The position numbers and the translations under genes were made by a program. This document shows, one piece after another, positions 1 through 13,029 of a stretch of 64,000 nucleotides of DNA. Origin of the DNA: Harmothoe impar (lineage: Eukaryota; Annelida; Polychaeta; Phyllodocida; Polynoidae); NCBI GenBank assembly GCA_947462335.1, contig OX381721.1, positions 41,132,488 to 41,196,487 of the forward strand, in the 5' to 3' direction. Below the pieces are notes generated by a model that saw only the letters and a program-made list of their open reading frames with translations, ran no database searches and was not told the DNA's origin. Positions within the stretch are counted from its first letter, which is position 1. Each line of letters opens with the position of its first letter.

Positions 1-1890
1 TGGTCTGGAAATCGAGGGAAGGTGGATCGGAATCCTTTTTTCAATTTAACTTCATTTCATTTGTTTAAGCTTAGGCCTGAAAATTAAGTACCCCAAAAAT
101 GTTTGCGAACTACGGAACTGACGCTTGGACTGTTGCCTCAACTTTTGGAATATCAAATATATGAAATATCAAACCCCAAAAATGGTATAAATATGTAAAT
201 TGGATAAAGTAGTCTATAGGGTTGCCACATCTTTGCAAGGTGTTGTCTGTAAGCCTGAAACCTACTTTTTTTTAGGACAGAGAGGCAATCTAAAACATAG
301 TGCTACCCACCTTATAAAATCAGGCTGCCTTACCTAACTCTCTGGGGAGTGATTTATTCTGATCAATTAGGTTCCCATCTCCTGTACAAAGGCACAGTTT
401 ACGCATAATCCATGATAAATGGCCTTACTGAAAGCATATTAACAAAAACATGCGGCCCTAACCCCTGAACGAATTCGATAACACCGATATACACACCATA
501 ATACCTGCGGGTTGTGGGTTGGTACGCCTTTGAAGCACCCCCTGGTTTAAACATACCTAGTGGATCTCTATCCTCCACCCACCCAGTTAAAGTTATAATG
601 CTCAATCATCAATGTGGGGGGCCCAAATAATTTGGACGATTCCTGATAATGTGTAATATTCATGTTCTACTTCACCCAATAGTAATCTGATAATAATCAG
701 AGAAATCAGCTTCATAATCTCCATTATGTACGCTTTTGCAAGTGCTCCTAGGAACTCTGAAAGCCACCAAAATTTGAAAACAGAAAAACACTTTATAAGT
801 GGTTGACAACATCGTATTTCGAGTTCACTCCAAATGATAATGAAACTGATTAATCTCCATTTTAACGAAATACGCAATACCAAATGCATCACTTCCATGA
901 GATAACATAGCATGGCCTCTAGCCCCTATCAGGACGGGGGCTGGTAGTTAAGGTACGTGATATCAGCTCATTTCTATGCAAATGCAAGCCAAGCTGTTAC
1001 CATAGAGAGTGTGTAAACCAGTCACTTCGGTCGAGTGGATGGAATCACCGTACCCAAGCTCTTACCATCTTTACTTATGTATCCCAAGTAGTATTGCCGG
1101 TACCCCAAGTATAATCGCCAGTACTCAACATTCTTGGCTAAAGTAGTTCCAGTCCGCTGGTTGCTGGAGTATAAAAAAGTAGGCAGGTTGTGCTGTATGA
1201 ATCCCCCCCCCCCCTAAATCTGCTGGGGTAAACACGCAATAATTATGGCCTCTCAAATACCAGCAATGATAGACAGGTTTCCCAAGGTCGAGTTTGGAGA
1301 GCCTGTCACTTCCCCCTTTAGGCAGTGTTTCCCATATTGCATCCCCTATCCTCCTACTGTATATATATATATATCCTATCCTAAAACAAGAACCTTCAAA
1401 AACCACACATTTTGAATACAGCATTATATTTTTTTCTTCTCAGGTAATAAAATACTTAATTAGTGCAAAGCTTTCATCGACCTATTGGTTCATGTTTTCT
1501 TTAAGGTTCCAACATGTGTAAATTAATACATGCTGTGACATCCTTATTATATAGTAGGCATACTATGATAAGCCAAAGAACGAAGGTCTATGTCAGGCAA
1601 CATGGCCTAAAAATGAAGGTAGATTAAAGAAATGAAGGTTGGATTAATGATTGACAAAATTAATGTTCAGAATATCACGAATGAGTTGTGAATTCTTTCA
1701 TCAGGATGACTCACCGATTTACCCAAGTCCCTAGGAGTAATAAGTTAATGTTGGATATCCCTGAAGTCAGCTCAATAATTGATATCCAGACTACTGAAGT
1801 CAGTGGGGACGTTTTTCTTCGGGACCAATTATTTGCTAAAATTTTGAAAAATATGATTATAAAAAAGATTTGGGGAAAATGCTAGGGTCG
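1..1890. other. AT-rich non-coding DNA, no gene recognised
   Basis: I see no coding sequence, RNA gene or clear transposon here. Short frames on both strands are interrupted and show no recognisable domain. Simple-sequence landmarks are a poly-C tract near 1202-1214 and a short TA run near 1360-1373. Confidence 0.5.
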
Positions 1891-2320
1891 GCCCTGTTTT
1901 GAAGCCAGGGCCCGGTGGTATGAAATGCACCTGGTACCCGCGTCTTCACTCTGATCACGCAGGTACCAGGTGCCTGGATCATCTCCCTGTTGTGGTTGAC
2001 ATTTATGGATGGCACCACCTGGTGTGGGGTGTCCAATACGTGACAGGAAGATGGGGCCGTGATGTGCTTAGACTGGAATAGGTATGGCAAGGCGCCCTGA
2101 TACTGGCTGTGACAGGTCTTATTAGGTTTGCTGCTACTACCTGAATGGCTTACACGGCCATGATTCCTTCCTGCTTTAATGTTGGATATATACCATCTGT
2201 TGCTTACATTGTTCTGCCTCCAACCCTGGACCTCCAACTCACTGCCTTTCATGTAATAAAGGCCACAGAGACTGCACAAATGTTTTGATTTGAGAGAATT
2301 AAAGATCGTGATCATGAAGA
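1890..2320. repeat. Tandem-unit module A, copy 1
   Basis: This stretch shares a recognisable order of phrases with 6640-6960, 14800-15300, 30185-30400 and 35685-35935. The order is a 'tatcacgcaggta' block, 'ggcaccacc', then 'caata(t/c)gtgacaggaagatg', then a 'ctggctgtgacag' block. The copies are diverged and the short ORFs on both strands are not conserved between them, so I treat it as non-coding. It marks the start of each copy of a larger duplicated unit. It could instead be an old dispersed element. Confidence 0.6.
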
Positions 2321-2745
2321 TAGAATAAATTTGTGAAAACTATCGTATTCTACACTAAAATCCTCTTAGGGCACCTTATCCTGTATTTAGCACTTTTCTT
2401 TGCTATCCTATTCTTACCACAATTCACTACATATCCTTCCCCATGCATCATGCTTAGCATACATCGTCTATTGCATATATTACTTGTGCTATATACCAAA
2501 ATACAACACTGGCTTTCCTAATATGCTTTCTGCCCCTTTCACTAGCAGTAGTGATGAATTACCAAAGATCAACTCCTATATTCCTTCTCCATATCAATTG
2601 CCTTCCACCAAAGAGTAGACACACCACATTTATAAAGCCTTTATCATTCAAACTTGCCCCATACTAAGAATATTTGCCGGGGCCTTTATCTTACAAACTG
2701 CATTCACCCTACAAACTATCTGCTATAAGACAAGCTCACTTTTGT
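2320..2745. other. AT-rich non-coding DNA
   Basis: Pyrimidine-rich, AT-rich sequence leading up to the foldback element. No domain, RNA gene or repeat is recognised. Confidence 0.4.
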
Positions 2746-2747
2746 AG

Positions 2748-5269
2748 GATAGGGGCTCTGTGGGGCCTTCAGCTCACAAAATTGCCTTGAGCCCACAAAA
2801 GAGTACCATTTTGTTAGCTGAAGGCTAACACCGGGCCTTCAGCCCACAAAAGTGGCTTTAAAGCACAAAAGCCTTCAGCCCACAAAAAAAAGTCTTCAGG
2901 CCACAAAAGCCTTCAGCCCATAACAAAGATGCCTTCAGCCCACAAAAACATATATATACATGCTGGTCTCACCTACCAATCTAGCTTTTTATATGAACTA
3001 GCCTTCAGCTCACAAAACCTATATACTGGTTTCACTGGTATGTAAGATCAGTATATATGTAGGTTTTGTGACTTGAAGGCAAGTTGATATCTTCTTATGT
3101 GAGATCACTATATATATGTTTGTGAGCTGAAGGCAAGTTGATATATCCTTATGTGAGATCAGTATATATAGGTTTTGTGAGCTGAAGGCAAGTTGATATA
3201 TCCTCATGTGAGAGCAGTACATACGTTTTGTGAGCTGAAGGCAAGTTGAGATGAGAGGCTTGATTGGTATGTAAGATCAGAATATATAGGTTTTGTGAGC
3301 TGAAGGCAAGTTATTATGAGAGGCTACATTAGTACTTAAGATCAGTTCATAGGCTTGTATGTCAGATCAGTACATAAGTTTTGTGAGCTGAAGGTCAGTA
3401 TATATAGGTTTTGTGAGCTGAAGGCAAGTTGATATGAGAAGCTAGATTGGTAAATCAGATCAGGATATATAGGTTTTGCGAGCTGAAGGCCAGTTGACCT
3501 ATTCTCATGAGAGATCATTATATATAGGTTTTGTGAGCTGAAGGCAAATTTATATGAGAGGCCAGATTGGTATGTAAGATCAGTACATAAGCTTGTATTT
3601 GAGATCAATTTGCCTTCAGCTCACAAATCCTATGTATTGGCTTTGTGGGCTGAAGGCAGGGTGATATGAGAGGCTAGATTCGTTTGTAAGATCAGTGTAT
3701 ATATAGGTTTTGTGAGCTGAAGGCAAGTTAATATGAGAGGCTACATTCATATGTAAGATCAGTACATAGGCTTGTATGTCAGAATAGTACATCAGTTTTG
3801 TAAGCTGAAAGTCAGTATAAAGGTTTTGTGAGCAGAAGGCAAGTTGATATATTTTTATGTGAGATCAGTATATATAGGTTTTGTGAGCTGAAGGCAAGTT
3901 ATTATGAGAGGCTACATTAGTACTTAAGATCAGTTCATAGGCTTGTATGTCAGATCAGTACATAAGTTTTGTGAGCTGAAGGTCAGTATATAGGTTTTGT
4001 GAGCTGAACGCAAGTTGATATGAGAAGCTAGATTGGTAAATCAGATCAGGATATATAGGTTTTGCGAGCTGAAGGCCAGTTGACCTATTCTCATGAGAGA
4101 TCATTATATATAGTTTTTGTGAGCTGAAGGCAAGTTTATATGAGAGGCCAGATTGGTATGTAAGATCAGTACATAAGCTTGTATTTGAGATCAATTTGCC
4201 TTCAGCTCACAAATCCTATGTATTGGCTTTGTGGGCTGAAGGCAGGGTGATATGAGAGGCTAGATTCGTTTGTAAGATTAGTGTATATATAGGTTTTGTG
4301 AGCTGAAGGCAAGTTAATATGAGAGGCTACATTCGTATGTAAGATCAGTACATAGGCTTGTATGTCAGAATAGTACATCAGTTTTGTGAGCTGAAAGTCA
4401 GTATAAAGGTTTTGTGAGCAGAAGGCAAGTTGATATATTTTTATGTGAGATCAGTATATATAGGTTTTGTGAGCTGAAGGCAAGTTATTATGAGAGGCTA
4501 CATTAGTACTTAAGATCAGAATATATATGTTTTGTGAGCTGAAGGCAAGTTGATTTGAGAGGCTAGTATGGTATGGAAGATCAGTACATAGGCTTGTATG
4601 TCAGATCAGTACATAAGTTTTGTGAGCTGAGGGTCAGTATATATAGGTTTTGTGAGCTGAAGGCAAGTTGATATATTCTTATATGAGATCAGTATATATA
4701 GGTTTTGTGGGCTGAAGGCAGGTTGATATGAGAGGCTAGATTGGTATGTAAGATCAGTTCATAGGTTTGTAGTTGAGATCAACTTGCCTTCAGCTCACAA
4801 ATCCTTTGTATTGGCTTTGTGAGCTAAAGGCAAGTTAATATGAAAAGCTAGATTGGTATATAAGATCAGGATGAAATGTTTCTTGGCTGAAGGCAAGTTG
4901 GTGCTAGAGGCTAGATTCTTATGTGAGATTAGTGTATAGGTTTTGTGAGCTGAAGGCAAGTTGATATGAGAGGTGGATATAAGATGTACAATTGGTGTTC
5001 GACCTGAATGCCAATTGCTCTGAGACCAGTACATATGGTATGTATCTGTTTTTGTGGGCTGAAGGCATCTTTGTTTTGTGGCCTGAAGGCTTTTGTGGGC
5101 TGAAGGCTTTTGTGGCCTGAAGACATTTTTTTGTGGGCTGAAGGCTTTTGTGCTTTAAAGCCACTTTTGCCGGCTGAAGGCCCGGTGTCAGCCTTCAGCT
5201 AACAAAATGGTACTCTTTTGTGGGCTCAAGGCAATTTTGTGGGCTCAAGGCCCCACAGGCTCTCTATCA
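2748..5269. mobile_element. Foldback element 1 with repeat-built inverted arms
   Basis: About 220 bp at the left end (2748-2965) reappears as its reverse complement at the right end (5040-5269). Both arms hold the same ordered variants: a 'gtggggcctt' terminus, 'aaaattgccttgagccc', 'gagtaccattttgttagc', 'gtggctttaaagcac'. The arms are themselves runs of a short motif, 'cttcagcccacaaaa'. The interior (about 2990-5000) is a tandem array of a roughly 60-65 bp monomer that includes 'ttttgtgagctgaaggcaag', mostly in one orientation. There is no transposase frame; the short ORFs only translate the satellite. This fits a non-autonomous foldback (FB/TIR) element. A clear target-site duplication was not found, and its mobilising enzyme is unknown. 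Confidence 0.8.
3311..4490. repeat. 588-bp higher-order tandem repeat
   Basis: Inside foldback element 1, the block beginning 'ttattatgagaggctac' at 3311 recurs at 3899 with only scattered differences, and its start recurs again near 4485. The period is about 588 bp. Each unit is made of about nine diverged 60-65 bp monomers. The order of variant monomers is kept between the two full units, including a segment in reverse orientation near 3608 and 4196. This is a true higher-order repeat, not a simple monomer array. Confidence 0.8.
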
Positions 5270-6480
5270 CACTTCCAACTGTAAGAAACATGTGTTTTCG
5301 TAATGACGTAGGATCTATTTTTAGATTAATTATAGCCAGAGGAAATGATAGAATGAACTAAAATTATCGACATAGTCTAATTAGAATATGAGACCTATTA
5401 ACTTATGAATTTGTGTAAGATAAAGGTAGTTTTGTAGGATAAATGCTTAGCAACATAATAGTATTCCACACAACCTCTCTTTCTGTGCTACTACTAAGAT
5501 GTTCTGTTTCCACTGGCATTATTTTGCTGTGATACATTGTGTTGGAGATGTAATGGTAAAGTCTCCCTCACGCATGAAGCTATCACAACTGTCATCTATA
5601 AAGTTAATCCCTGATGTCATTCGGTGCTGGTTTTACTCCTTTGTCCTAAAATCATTAATATCGAAGAGATAATGATAATCTGATTATATCCTACACACGC
5701 CTTGTGTCGTTTGCACAGTTTTCACTGATAGTGCACCCCAATCCTATTGATCCTTTCGATTAGAAAAGCACATAGAGTTCGCCTGAGGTGAGAATAGTCC
5801 TATTAGGATACAGGCCTCTTAGGGTACAGGCTAGCCATGGCAGAATGTTTTCTTAACTGAATTTGCGCTGCCACGGCGCTGCAGACCCCAAATCCATTAA
5901 ACAGTGATCTAGTAGTTGCTGTTCATCAAACCTACTGCAAACGATAACCTTATGTTGCGAATCTAATTATACCAACCACACAGTACTGGTGGGAGATGGC
6001 TTATCTAACATAACGCCTACTGGCCATCCCAGATAAGAAGGTGCTAGCCAAATTGTAAGTCTAACGGTGAGACTAGGGGTTTAGTATGGGGCTCCCAATA
6101 AGAAAGATTTTTTTTATCATCCAAAACTAACCAGTAGAAGGGGTAATATAATATCAGGCAGTCCATTGCTATGTAAAATTAGGGCAATCAGTTAGGAAAT
6201 AAAGTATGTATTATCTTCCCCTTGAATAAGACAGCTATACAGCCTCTATTATAATATAAAGATATGTTGATCTCCAGTGAATTGAAAAAGTGCTGCCAAT
6301 CTAAGGACTGTGGTTGCCAACTATTTGTTCAGACTGACATTTGAGTAAGGCATTAATAATGGACATTGAAAAGAAAGCGGGATCAGGCTCTCCATCTTCG
6401 GTTTTGTGCACTCATCCTAAAATAATAATACTTGCAGTAAAACACCATTTTCAAAACACCATGGTTCTCAGGAGACATGC
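5270..6480. repeat. Non-coding DNA with module F copy 1 (about 5800-6090)
   Basis: No coding sequence seen. Around 5800-6090 the order 'aaacagtgatctagtag', 'ctggtgggagatggc', 'ggtttagtatgggg' matches module F of the tandem unit (compare 7730-8010 and 19720-19990). The rest is AT-rich and unrecognised. Confidence 0.45.
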
Positions 6481-9400
6481 AGCGAATGCATTTGGGTAGG
6501 GAAAAGTGGTACAAAACCCTGACACTTCACATAATGGCACTGTAGCATCCTTTCATGAAGCAAGCACCATCAGAGACAATGTTCATTAACACTAAAAATG
6601 GCAACTGTAAGATAAATATACCTGGTATCTGCACCTTCCTTGTGGTACACCTGGTACCTTGGCTTTCCATGTTGTTTCACCCTTATCACGCAGGTATCAG
6701 GTGCTCCATTCATCTACCTGTGCTCGTTGACATTTACGGATGGCACCAACTTGTGTGTGGTATCCAATATGTGACAAGGAGATGGGACTGAAATAGGTAC
6801 AGCAGGCTGCCCTTGCACTGGCCATTACAGCTCTTAGCTGCTTGGCTGCCACTATATGAATTGCCTACATTGCCCAGTATGCCTCTAGGTGTGATGGTCA
6901 ACACCACCCATTGCAAGTATGATCATGCCATTAGCTGACCAGGACTCGCCACCGACAATTTGGTGCAAACCTACACACATACCTCTTAGCACTCGTCTGC
7001 CATTATATGTCAAACCACTTTCCTCTGAATTTGATTTCTCAGCCATTTGCAACTCATTGTGCACTGATCATCACCCTTATCATCACAACCCTGCATCTTT
7101 CTTCCAATTACAACTCCTCAATACACACTGCATGATTGTGGTTACAAATCTTATCTCGGAAAGCATCATATAATATGTTTTGCCACTTGCACTATCTCTG
7201 ATTTATTGTACAGTAGACCAACCTGATTCGGAGGCCCCTGCCTTGTCTATTGCTTCATATAATTGTCTCTCGAAGCTGTTCTTGCAGAAATAACAGTTTG
7301 TTGAGCTGATTATACCATGCTAACATAATATAGTAATGAGTTTCTGAAGCTATATTCTTGGACTAGAAACATTAGCTGCATACACACTGGAGACGTATAA
7401 TTATATTTTCCACTAATCATAACTTATGTCGCTCTCTGATGATAAATTCTATCGAACATATCTCCACGCATCTTTTTAAAATGGACCAATTAAAACTCAT
7501 ACTATAGCTCTGCCATTAGTCCATGAGCAGTAGGATGATCATCTAGATATCATCCAGGGCCTCCTTTACTGCTTTATCCTAATTAAATCATTTCTAAACA
7601 GATGATTCCCAAAACTATTTTTATCTTGCACCTACCTCCATTTCCATTGCCAGACATGATATCATAGTGAACACCATATTTTCTATCAGCAAGGCACATG
7701 GTAGATCAGTCCACTACCTTAACCTTAAGGGTTGTAGGCCACCTCTGGCAGAGGTTTTCTCAAATGTATTGGTTGGGTAGACCCTAATTCTATTAAATGG
7801 TGATCTAGTAGAACTGCTCTTGGCCAAATCTAGGGTGCATCCCACATGGAATCCAATAATACAAAATGGTGCTGGTAGGAGATGGCAAATGGAGCATTAC
7901 TGGACATGTCTGATCGGACAGTAATTGTCAACTGGTCAGCATCAGAATGTGGTAAGAGTTAGTATGGGGATCCAAATATGCAGGAGATGAATGTTTTCCC
8001 TGATCAGTCTCAAAGAATGCTTCCTTTTCTGTGTGTGTAGTATCTTTTATAGAGCACAACATTTTGTATAGTTAATTTTAGTCTACTGTTTTTTAGAAAA
8101 TAATGGACTGAGATGCTGAAAATAATTATTATTGGAGAAGAAAAGGTAATAAATATTCACAACTGAAAACACATGGGCCTAAATCAGTACATAACACTTT
8201 AGAATATTATCTAATATTGTTGTTACTCAAAGTTGATTTCTCCGCGGGGCCACTGCTGTTGTTATTTTTAATGATATTTCACTAGAGTAAATCAAAAACA
8301 CAGTGTCTCTGATCTAACAGGTGTGTAGATAGTCTGTCGATAGTGAAACTGATAATGAAGAGGTTGTAGCGACCAATCCCTCACGAGTTCACTGGAACTG
8401 ATTAAGGTGGGTGGCTCTGATAACCTAAAAGTAACTACATTTTTATGACACTTTAACTTAAGTCCCAGAAGTGTAAAAAAGAGAAGAGGGTTCTGGATCT
8501 AGTTTCTGAGATATTCCACCACGATAGCTCACTGATCTGTAATAGGATAATGATGTTTGACATCACTAAATGCATAAAATGATATTAAAGAATAATCAAA
8601 AAGTTATCCTTTTTTGGTGAAAATTTCTCACTCTCCCAAGCCTAATGTCTGCCCTCCTGCTATGGTACCGGGTACTGAGGAAACCATGCATCAAGCCCTC
8701 TCTTTTAGGCCCTGGGTATGTTCTCACCTGGCCTTCACCTTGTCCCAGAACCAGGACCATTAACAGGTCTAGTTGCTGGACACACCTTAGTAACTTTTTA
8801 ACTAGAACCGGGATACCTTTGTCCTGGTGATGTCTGATGGAACAGAAAAGATAGTGGAGGTGAATCTCACCCTGGTCTGTGACACATTCTTGGTCTTCCA
8901 ACAGGGTCGCCCACCTGTCCTCGTCTGCCGGTCCCCTAGGACGGCACACAAGAAGAAGAATCAAATGATATTAAAGAATAATCAAATATCTATGCAACTC
9001 CTTCCGTACATAGTCTGTGTTGTTTCACACCCAGAGAGGATGTTTTGAATATTCGGTCCTGAGAATACTTTGTAATTGTTCTGGTCATTATGATAGAGAA
9101 GAATCATAATTGGAGAAAAAATAAGATCCGATACAAGTACACTTTGTTGTGAGGAATTCCATGGCTCATTTGTTCAGCATGAGACTTCACTCAGGTTTCT
9201 AATCCAAACCAGATTTCTGGTCACAACAAACACATGTTCCACGAGCCACCTGTCACATTGTAAAAGAACTGAATAAGTAAACCTGTGCATGTGCGAGGAG
9301 AATTTCACAGTGACATATGTTCTATGGAAACTACCCACCTTTATTGCATTTCATTACAGGAAAGGACTAGGGGTCCATGTAAATTTATGGTGTTCAGCTG

Positions 9401-10290
9401 GTTGGGATAGCTGTAACAGTAAACCATGATGCCAGAGATCCTAGTCTTCTTTTATCTATCTGTGAAAAGTCTGCCTTAACCAAAATAGAGTTAGACAAAG
9501 AAAAAATCCGTTCTCATTTAAGAATCTAGAGTTAACTGAACTAACATCGTTTGAATTAGGGTTAATGTTAGGTTTTCCTTGTGTTGTTGTAGTCGGTGTT
9601 TGTGAGACCCTTCACCACCAATCTACTGCAAACAAATCAAAACCAAGGGACAGTTTCCCAGCATAATGTACATGAATTTTGTCTTCACATGATGTTTTCT
9701 GATAGGTTTGGCATGCTCTAAACTGTTGAACAACTATATGCCAGTTTACCACTGATATAACTAGTACTATGTGGTTAGAGGGGGTTAGAGATAAAGGACA
9801 TTTTGCTTCTATGATTTACGTCAAATATGATATTATAATGTTTTTAATGTTATACAAGCTTTGGCCATAAAAAGGTGCCAAAGAGAAGCGTTCTGAAATT
9901 TATGTATGGTTTTTCTTACTGGGATGCCTGTTACTATAGGAAGCTAGCTACTGCTGGGGTAGCTTTCACCGGCATGATTGACCAAAGTAATTTCTATGCT
10001 AACTACCACCCATGAGATTGCTATATAATACCTATAAACCATGGCTTCTCCTGAATCGCTCCCAATAAGTAGATACACAGCACTCTCTATTCATCATGGT
10101 TATTAGTCGAAGGCACTTGTAGCACCTATCATGACAGTGATCTAAGTTAATAGTCAATACATTGCAGTATGTTACTGTCACCTTTTAGCACCTGTGGACA
10201 CCAATGTGATATAAAATCAATGACAAGCTTAGTCAGGTTTCCCGTGGCACACTTATGATATTCATTTTAATGAGAAGGCTAGTCAAGTTT
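6480..10290. repeat. Tandem unit, copy 2 (best preserved full unit)
   Basis: The unit can be followed almost uninterrupted here. Module A is at 6640-6960 and a shared middle at 7010-7680. Module F (7730-8010) begins with 'accttaaccttaagggtt'. Module G (8340-8480) contains 'gataatgaagaggttg'. A 9060-9380 block is shared with 21120-21400, a 9540-9780 block with 25120-25330, and module H (9945-10270) with 29370-29690. No reading frame is conserved between copies. I read it as a non-coding segmental duplication unit; a degraded large element is the alternative. Confidence 0.65.
8577..8986. mobile_element. Retroposon-like insertion flanked by a 24-bp direct repeat
   Basis: A perfect 24-bp direct repeat (8577-8600 and 8963-8986, starting 'aaatgatattaaag') brackets 362 bp of more GC-rich DNA. 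In the paralogous unit (21040-21070) the same surroundings occur once with no insert ('agaataacaaatatctgtg' against 'agaataatcaaatatctatg'). This marks an insertion with target-site duplication. The insert is open on the minus strand for 122 codons (8596-8964), but that product matches no family I know. Neither end has a long poly-A; A-rich tracts lie at both ends, so orientation is unclear. A short retroposed transcript or a SINE-like element is most likely. Confidence 0.65.
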
Positions 10291-10860
10291 TCCTGACTGG
10301 TTTTTGGATGATCTATTCTCGATCTAGAGAGAGAGAGAGAGACCATCTTGGATTCTGGTAGCATACATATATATATATGGAGAGTTGCCGTTATCCATAG
10401 TACCTATGCATTATCCTGTATCCGATCGCGATGTCCATTTTGTTCCATAGGGTTGAAATGCATACTTCAAACATTGTCCCTACATGTGTTTCAGTTCACT
10501 GATTATCCTACCATCCTTTATAAAGGCCGCCTACCTACACCATTTTGATGATCACTAAAATCAAATTTAAATTAAAGTTACGTTGTTTTAAACTCCCACA
10601 TATAATGGAACAAGGGTATATAATTCTATTTTGACATCACAATCATATTGATTCTTTCTTTATGTAACCATGGCAACCATTTGGAGAGGGGTCTCTAACC
10701 AAACATGGCCATTTTCAAAATTGTGACTCTTACAAGGCTAATGAGTGTGCAATAAATGCATACATTTTTAACATTTTTGCCTAAAACATGTAAAATTAAT
10801 GGCATAGAGGCTATTCTAGCACTAAAAAAACTGTAATTAGTTTAGCCCCTATGTTAGGGA
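10290..10860. other. Non-coding DNA with short GA and TA microsatellites
   Basis: A (GA)n run lies near 10327-10342 and a TA run near 10366-10378. An X-box-like palindrome, GTAACCATGGCAAC, lies at 10664-10677. No coding sequence recognised. Confidence 0.4.
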
Positions 10861-11215
10861 TAAGTATTTAAAAGCGTCTTTTAAAAAGGACGGTAGGAGA
10901 ATATGGGGTCGAAATTCAGAGGAAAAGTCATTTTTCAGTATTTTTCATGTCACAATTAGATGAATGGACATGAGATGATAACTACCTTTGTGAACAGTAC
11001 TCAAAGGATGGTATTGGTATCATTTGAAAATATTCAATTGAAATTATATTTTTTGAAATGTGAATGAGTTGATAACTGCCTAGCAACCACATTTAAAAAG
11101 AACATCCAATGCCTAGCAACAGACAAATGAAGTGGCCGAGAGTGTTCAATTCACTTAACCCCAATTAGCACACCCAAAGATACCTGTGATACTTTTAAAA
11201 ATGTTGTTTTAAAAC

Positions 11216-11835
11216 AATATGTGGACAGATGAGGAGAAAGGGATATCCGAGGTGAAATGTATGTTTTGAAATTGAAGTCATAAGCTTTCAAATGAGGTAT
11301 CATAGATAGAGATATCCCTTCTAGTTCTTGAGAAATTGCTTCACGAATCTGGGATGGTGCTACCCTTGCCAAACAGCCAATAGGCTCTATCTCTTGTTGT
11401 TTTAATTGTATTTCTATATCTAATTACTAGTATCATGATTTTGCAAAATTTCACCTATTACCTAACCACTATTTTTCATACTTTTTGTCATAAATCTGGA
11501 TAAAGAAATGATATTAACATTCTGTTTTCAGTGCAGTAATCCCTATGAATTTCTCTATAGATTGGAATTCATTCCTTTGTAATTTGGAAGGAAGTTGTGG
11601 TTGCCATGGCAACACGTTTTAGGGAGAAAGCCGTATTTAGGCCTCATATTGGCTTCAAAACGTTCCATTTACATTCCAAACATGGAAGGGTTACCCCAAA
11701 ATAGAATGTTTTGGAAAAAAACATCAGTTTCTATGTAAAAAATCACCTTAGAGCAAATTTTGGCCCATTTTGCCATTTGTAATCATTGTGATGCCCCCTA
11801 GTGGCCAAACCCCAGTACTAAAAATCCCTCCTGGC
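11216..11835 (+). repeat. Dispersed repeat R, copy 1 (X-box plus CTCF-like motif)
   Basis: A roughly 600-bp segment shared in order with 20400-21005 and 22315-22905. It starts with a 'gtggacag' block and passes through 'atgaggtatcat' and 'aataggctctat'. It then reaches a GTTGCCATGGCAAC palindrome (11600-11613), 'cattccaaacatgg', and TGCCCCCTAGTGGCCA (11792-11807), ending near 'gtactaaaaatcc'. No protein is encoded. The palindrome fits the RFX X-box, and the terminal motif read on the minus strand fits the CTCF core CCACYAGGGGGC. Confidence 0.65.
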
Positions 11836-12599
11836 AGTATGCAGACCAAGTGATATGTGCACTACTTATTCTAAATCAATATTCTGCCCATCCATGACAT
11901 TCAAAAACATTCTGTGCCTAGCAACTAGCATATAGCACGCCGGCCTAAATAACCTAGCAACAACCTATGGAAATATACTGTGCTTAGCAACAAGGATGTG
12001 AAATGGCTCTAAAAGAGATTCGATGTGACCTACGCTTTAATAGGGAACAGATCCCAGACTCTACTATGTAATGTAGTGAAATGACTCTCTCAAATATTCT
12101 CTTTATGCCCTGGATTTTGTAGCTAGGAAACTCCCGGAGCATACCCATGGACATGGGAACAGTTAAGCTCTTTTAGGCCCAGAACTATTGATGAAAGTCA
12201 GTATTTTACATCATTGGTAGAGTTGGGAACCACTAAATATTGATTGAACACTTCTGGAATGGCCCTTCCATTGCTGTTAGAAATACTGTTGGCAACCAGA
12301 GACATACTTTTCAGTTGCACCTAACAAAACTGCCATCTTTAGGGCAGATTCGGCTGTTTCAAATGGTAACATCATAGCGTACAGAGGACATGAAAGGGTT
12401 CTTGCAGGATTCCAAATGCAGCGGGACCAGACTACTGGGAGGTGTAGGGTAGTCAGACAGAGGTCCCTCACTGTTGGACACCACATGTGGCTCCCAGTAA
12501 CACCAGTGCCCAACTGACTGACCTGAAGCTTAGCTTCTGGCAGGGACAAACTTCAGTCTAGAATGGAAAGCCTCCTTTGCAGTGTAGCGGTATCACTCG

Positions 12600-12760
12600 G
12601 GGCAGCTCGAGCGTGCCTGTACAGCACACTGCCCGCCTCTGGTAGCTCAAGTACGGTAGCAGAGTGGTGGAGAAGCAACTAGCCCTGTGGTGCATTCTCA
12701 ACTCAGAGCAGAACGAATGGGATTCAATACCCCGTGGGGCTGGACCATTTTCCGCTGCCT
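12600..12760 (+). other. Possible tRNA-like (SINE) fragment
   Basis: A GC-rich stretch in AT-rich surroundings carries 'gcagagtggtggagaagc', resembling a tRNA D-arm/A-box. Further on, 'gggattcaatacc' resembles a pol III B-box. The distance fits a tRNA head with an enlarged middle, but stems do not pair convincingly. It could be chance. Confidence 0.25.
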
Positions 12761-13029
12761 GTTACAGCAGTAATAGCATAGAGTACAAGCACAGTGTCAA
12801 TTTAAGTCTTGAGATGTGTTCACTAGAGCAGCGTTCTCTGCAGAAAGGAAAATGGCAAGGCAAAAGCCAGCTTTTCGGGATATTGAAGTAGTTGATAAAT
12901 ATTTCCCACAGGGAATCAGTTTCTAATTTTTACAATAAAATGTCATTGTTGCTGAAAAACACAGATTTTGAAGAAAAAATATGAAAGATTCCTCAAAATC
13001 ATCCTAACTTCTGATCTTATCCAAAAGTG

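Noticed and set aside
3019..5164. Series of minus-strand ORFs rich in LQLTKP / FSSQNLY
   Set aside because: They translate the foldback satellite; frames shift from unit to unit.
2748..5269. CRISPR-like array because of regular repeats
   Set aside because: The genome is animal; the repeats vary, spacers are not unique, and inverted arms and a higher-order period show a foldback satellite.
8596..8964. 122-codon minus-strand gene
   Set aside because: It lies wholly within a recent insertion, starts in the flanking repeat and matches no family I know; kept only as part of the insertion.
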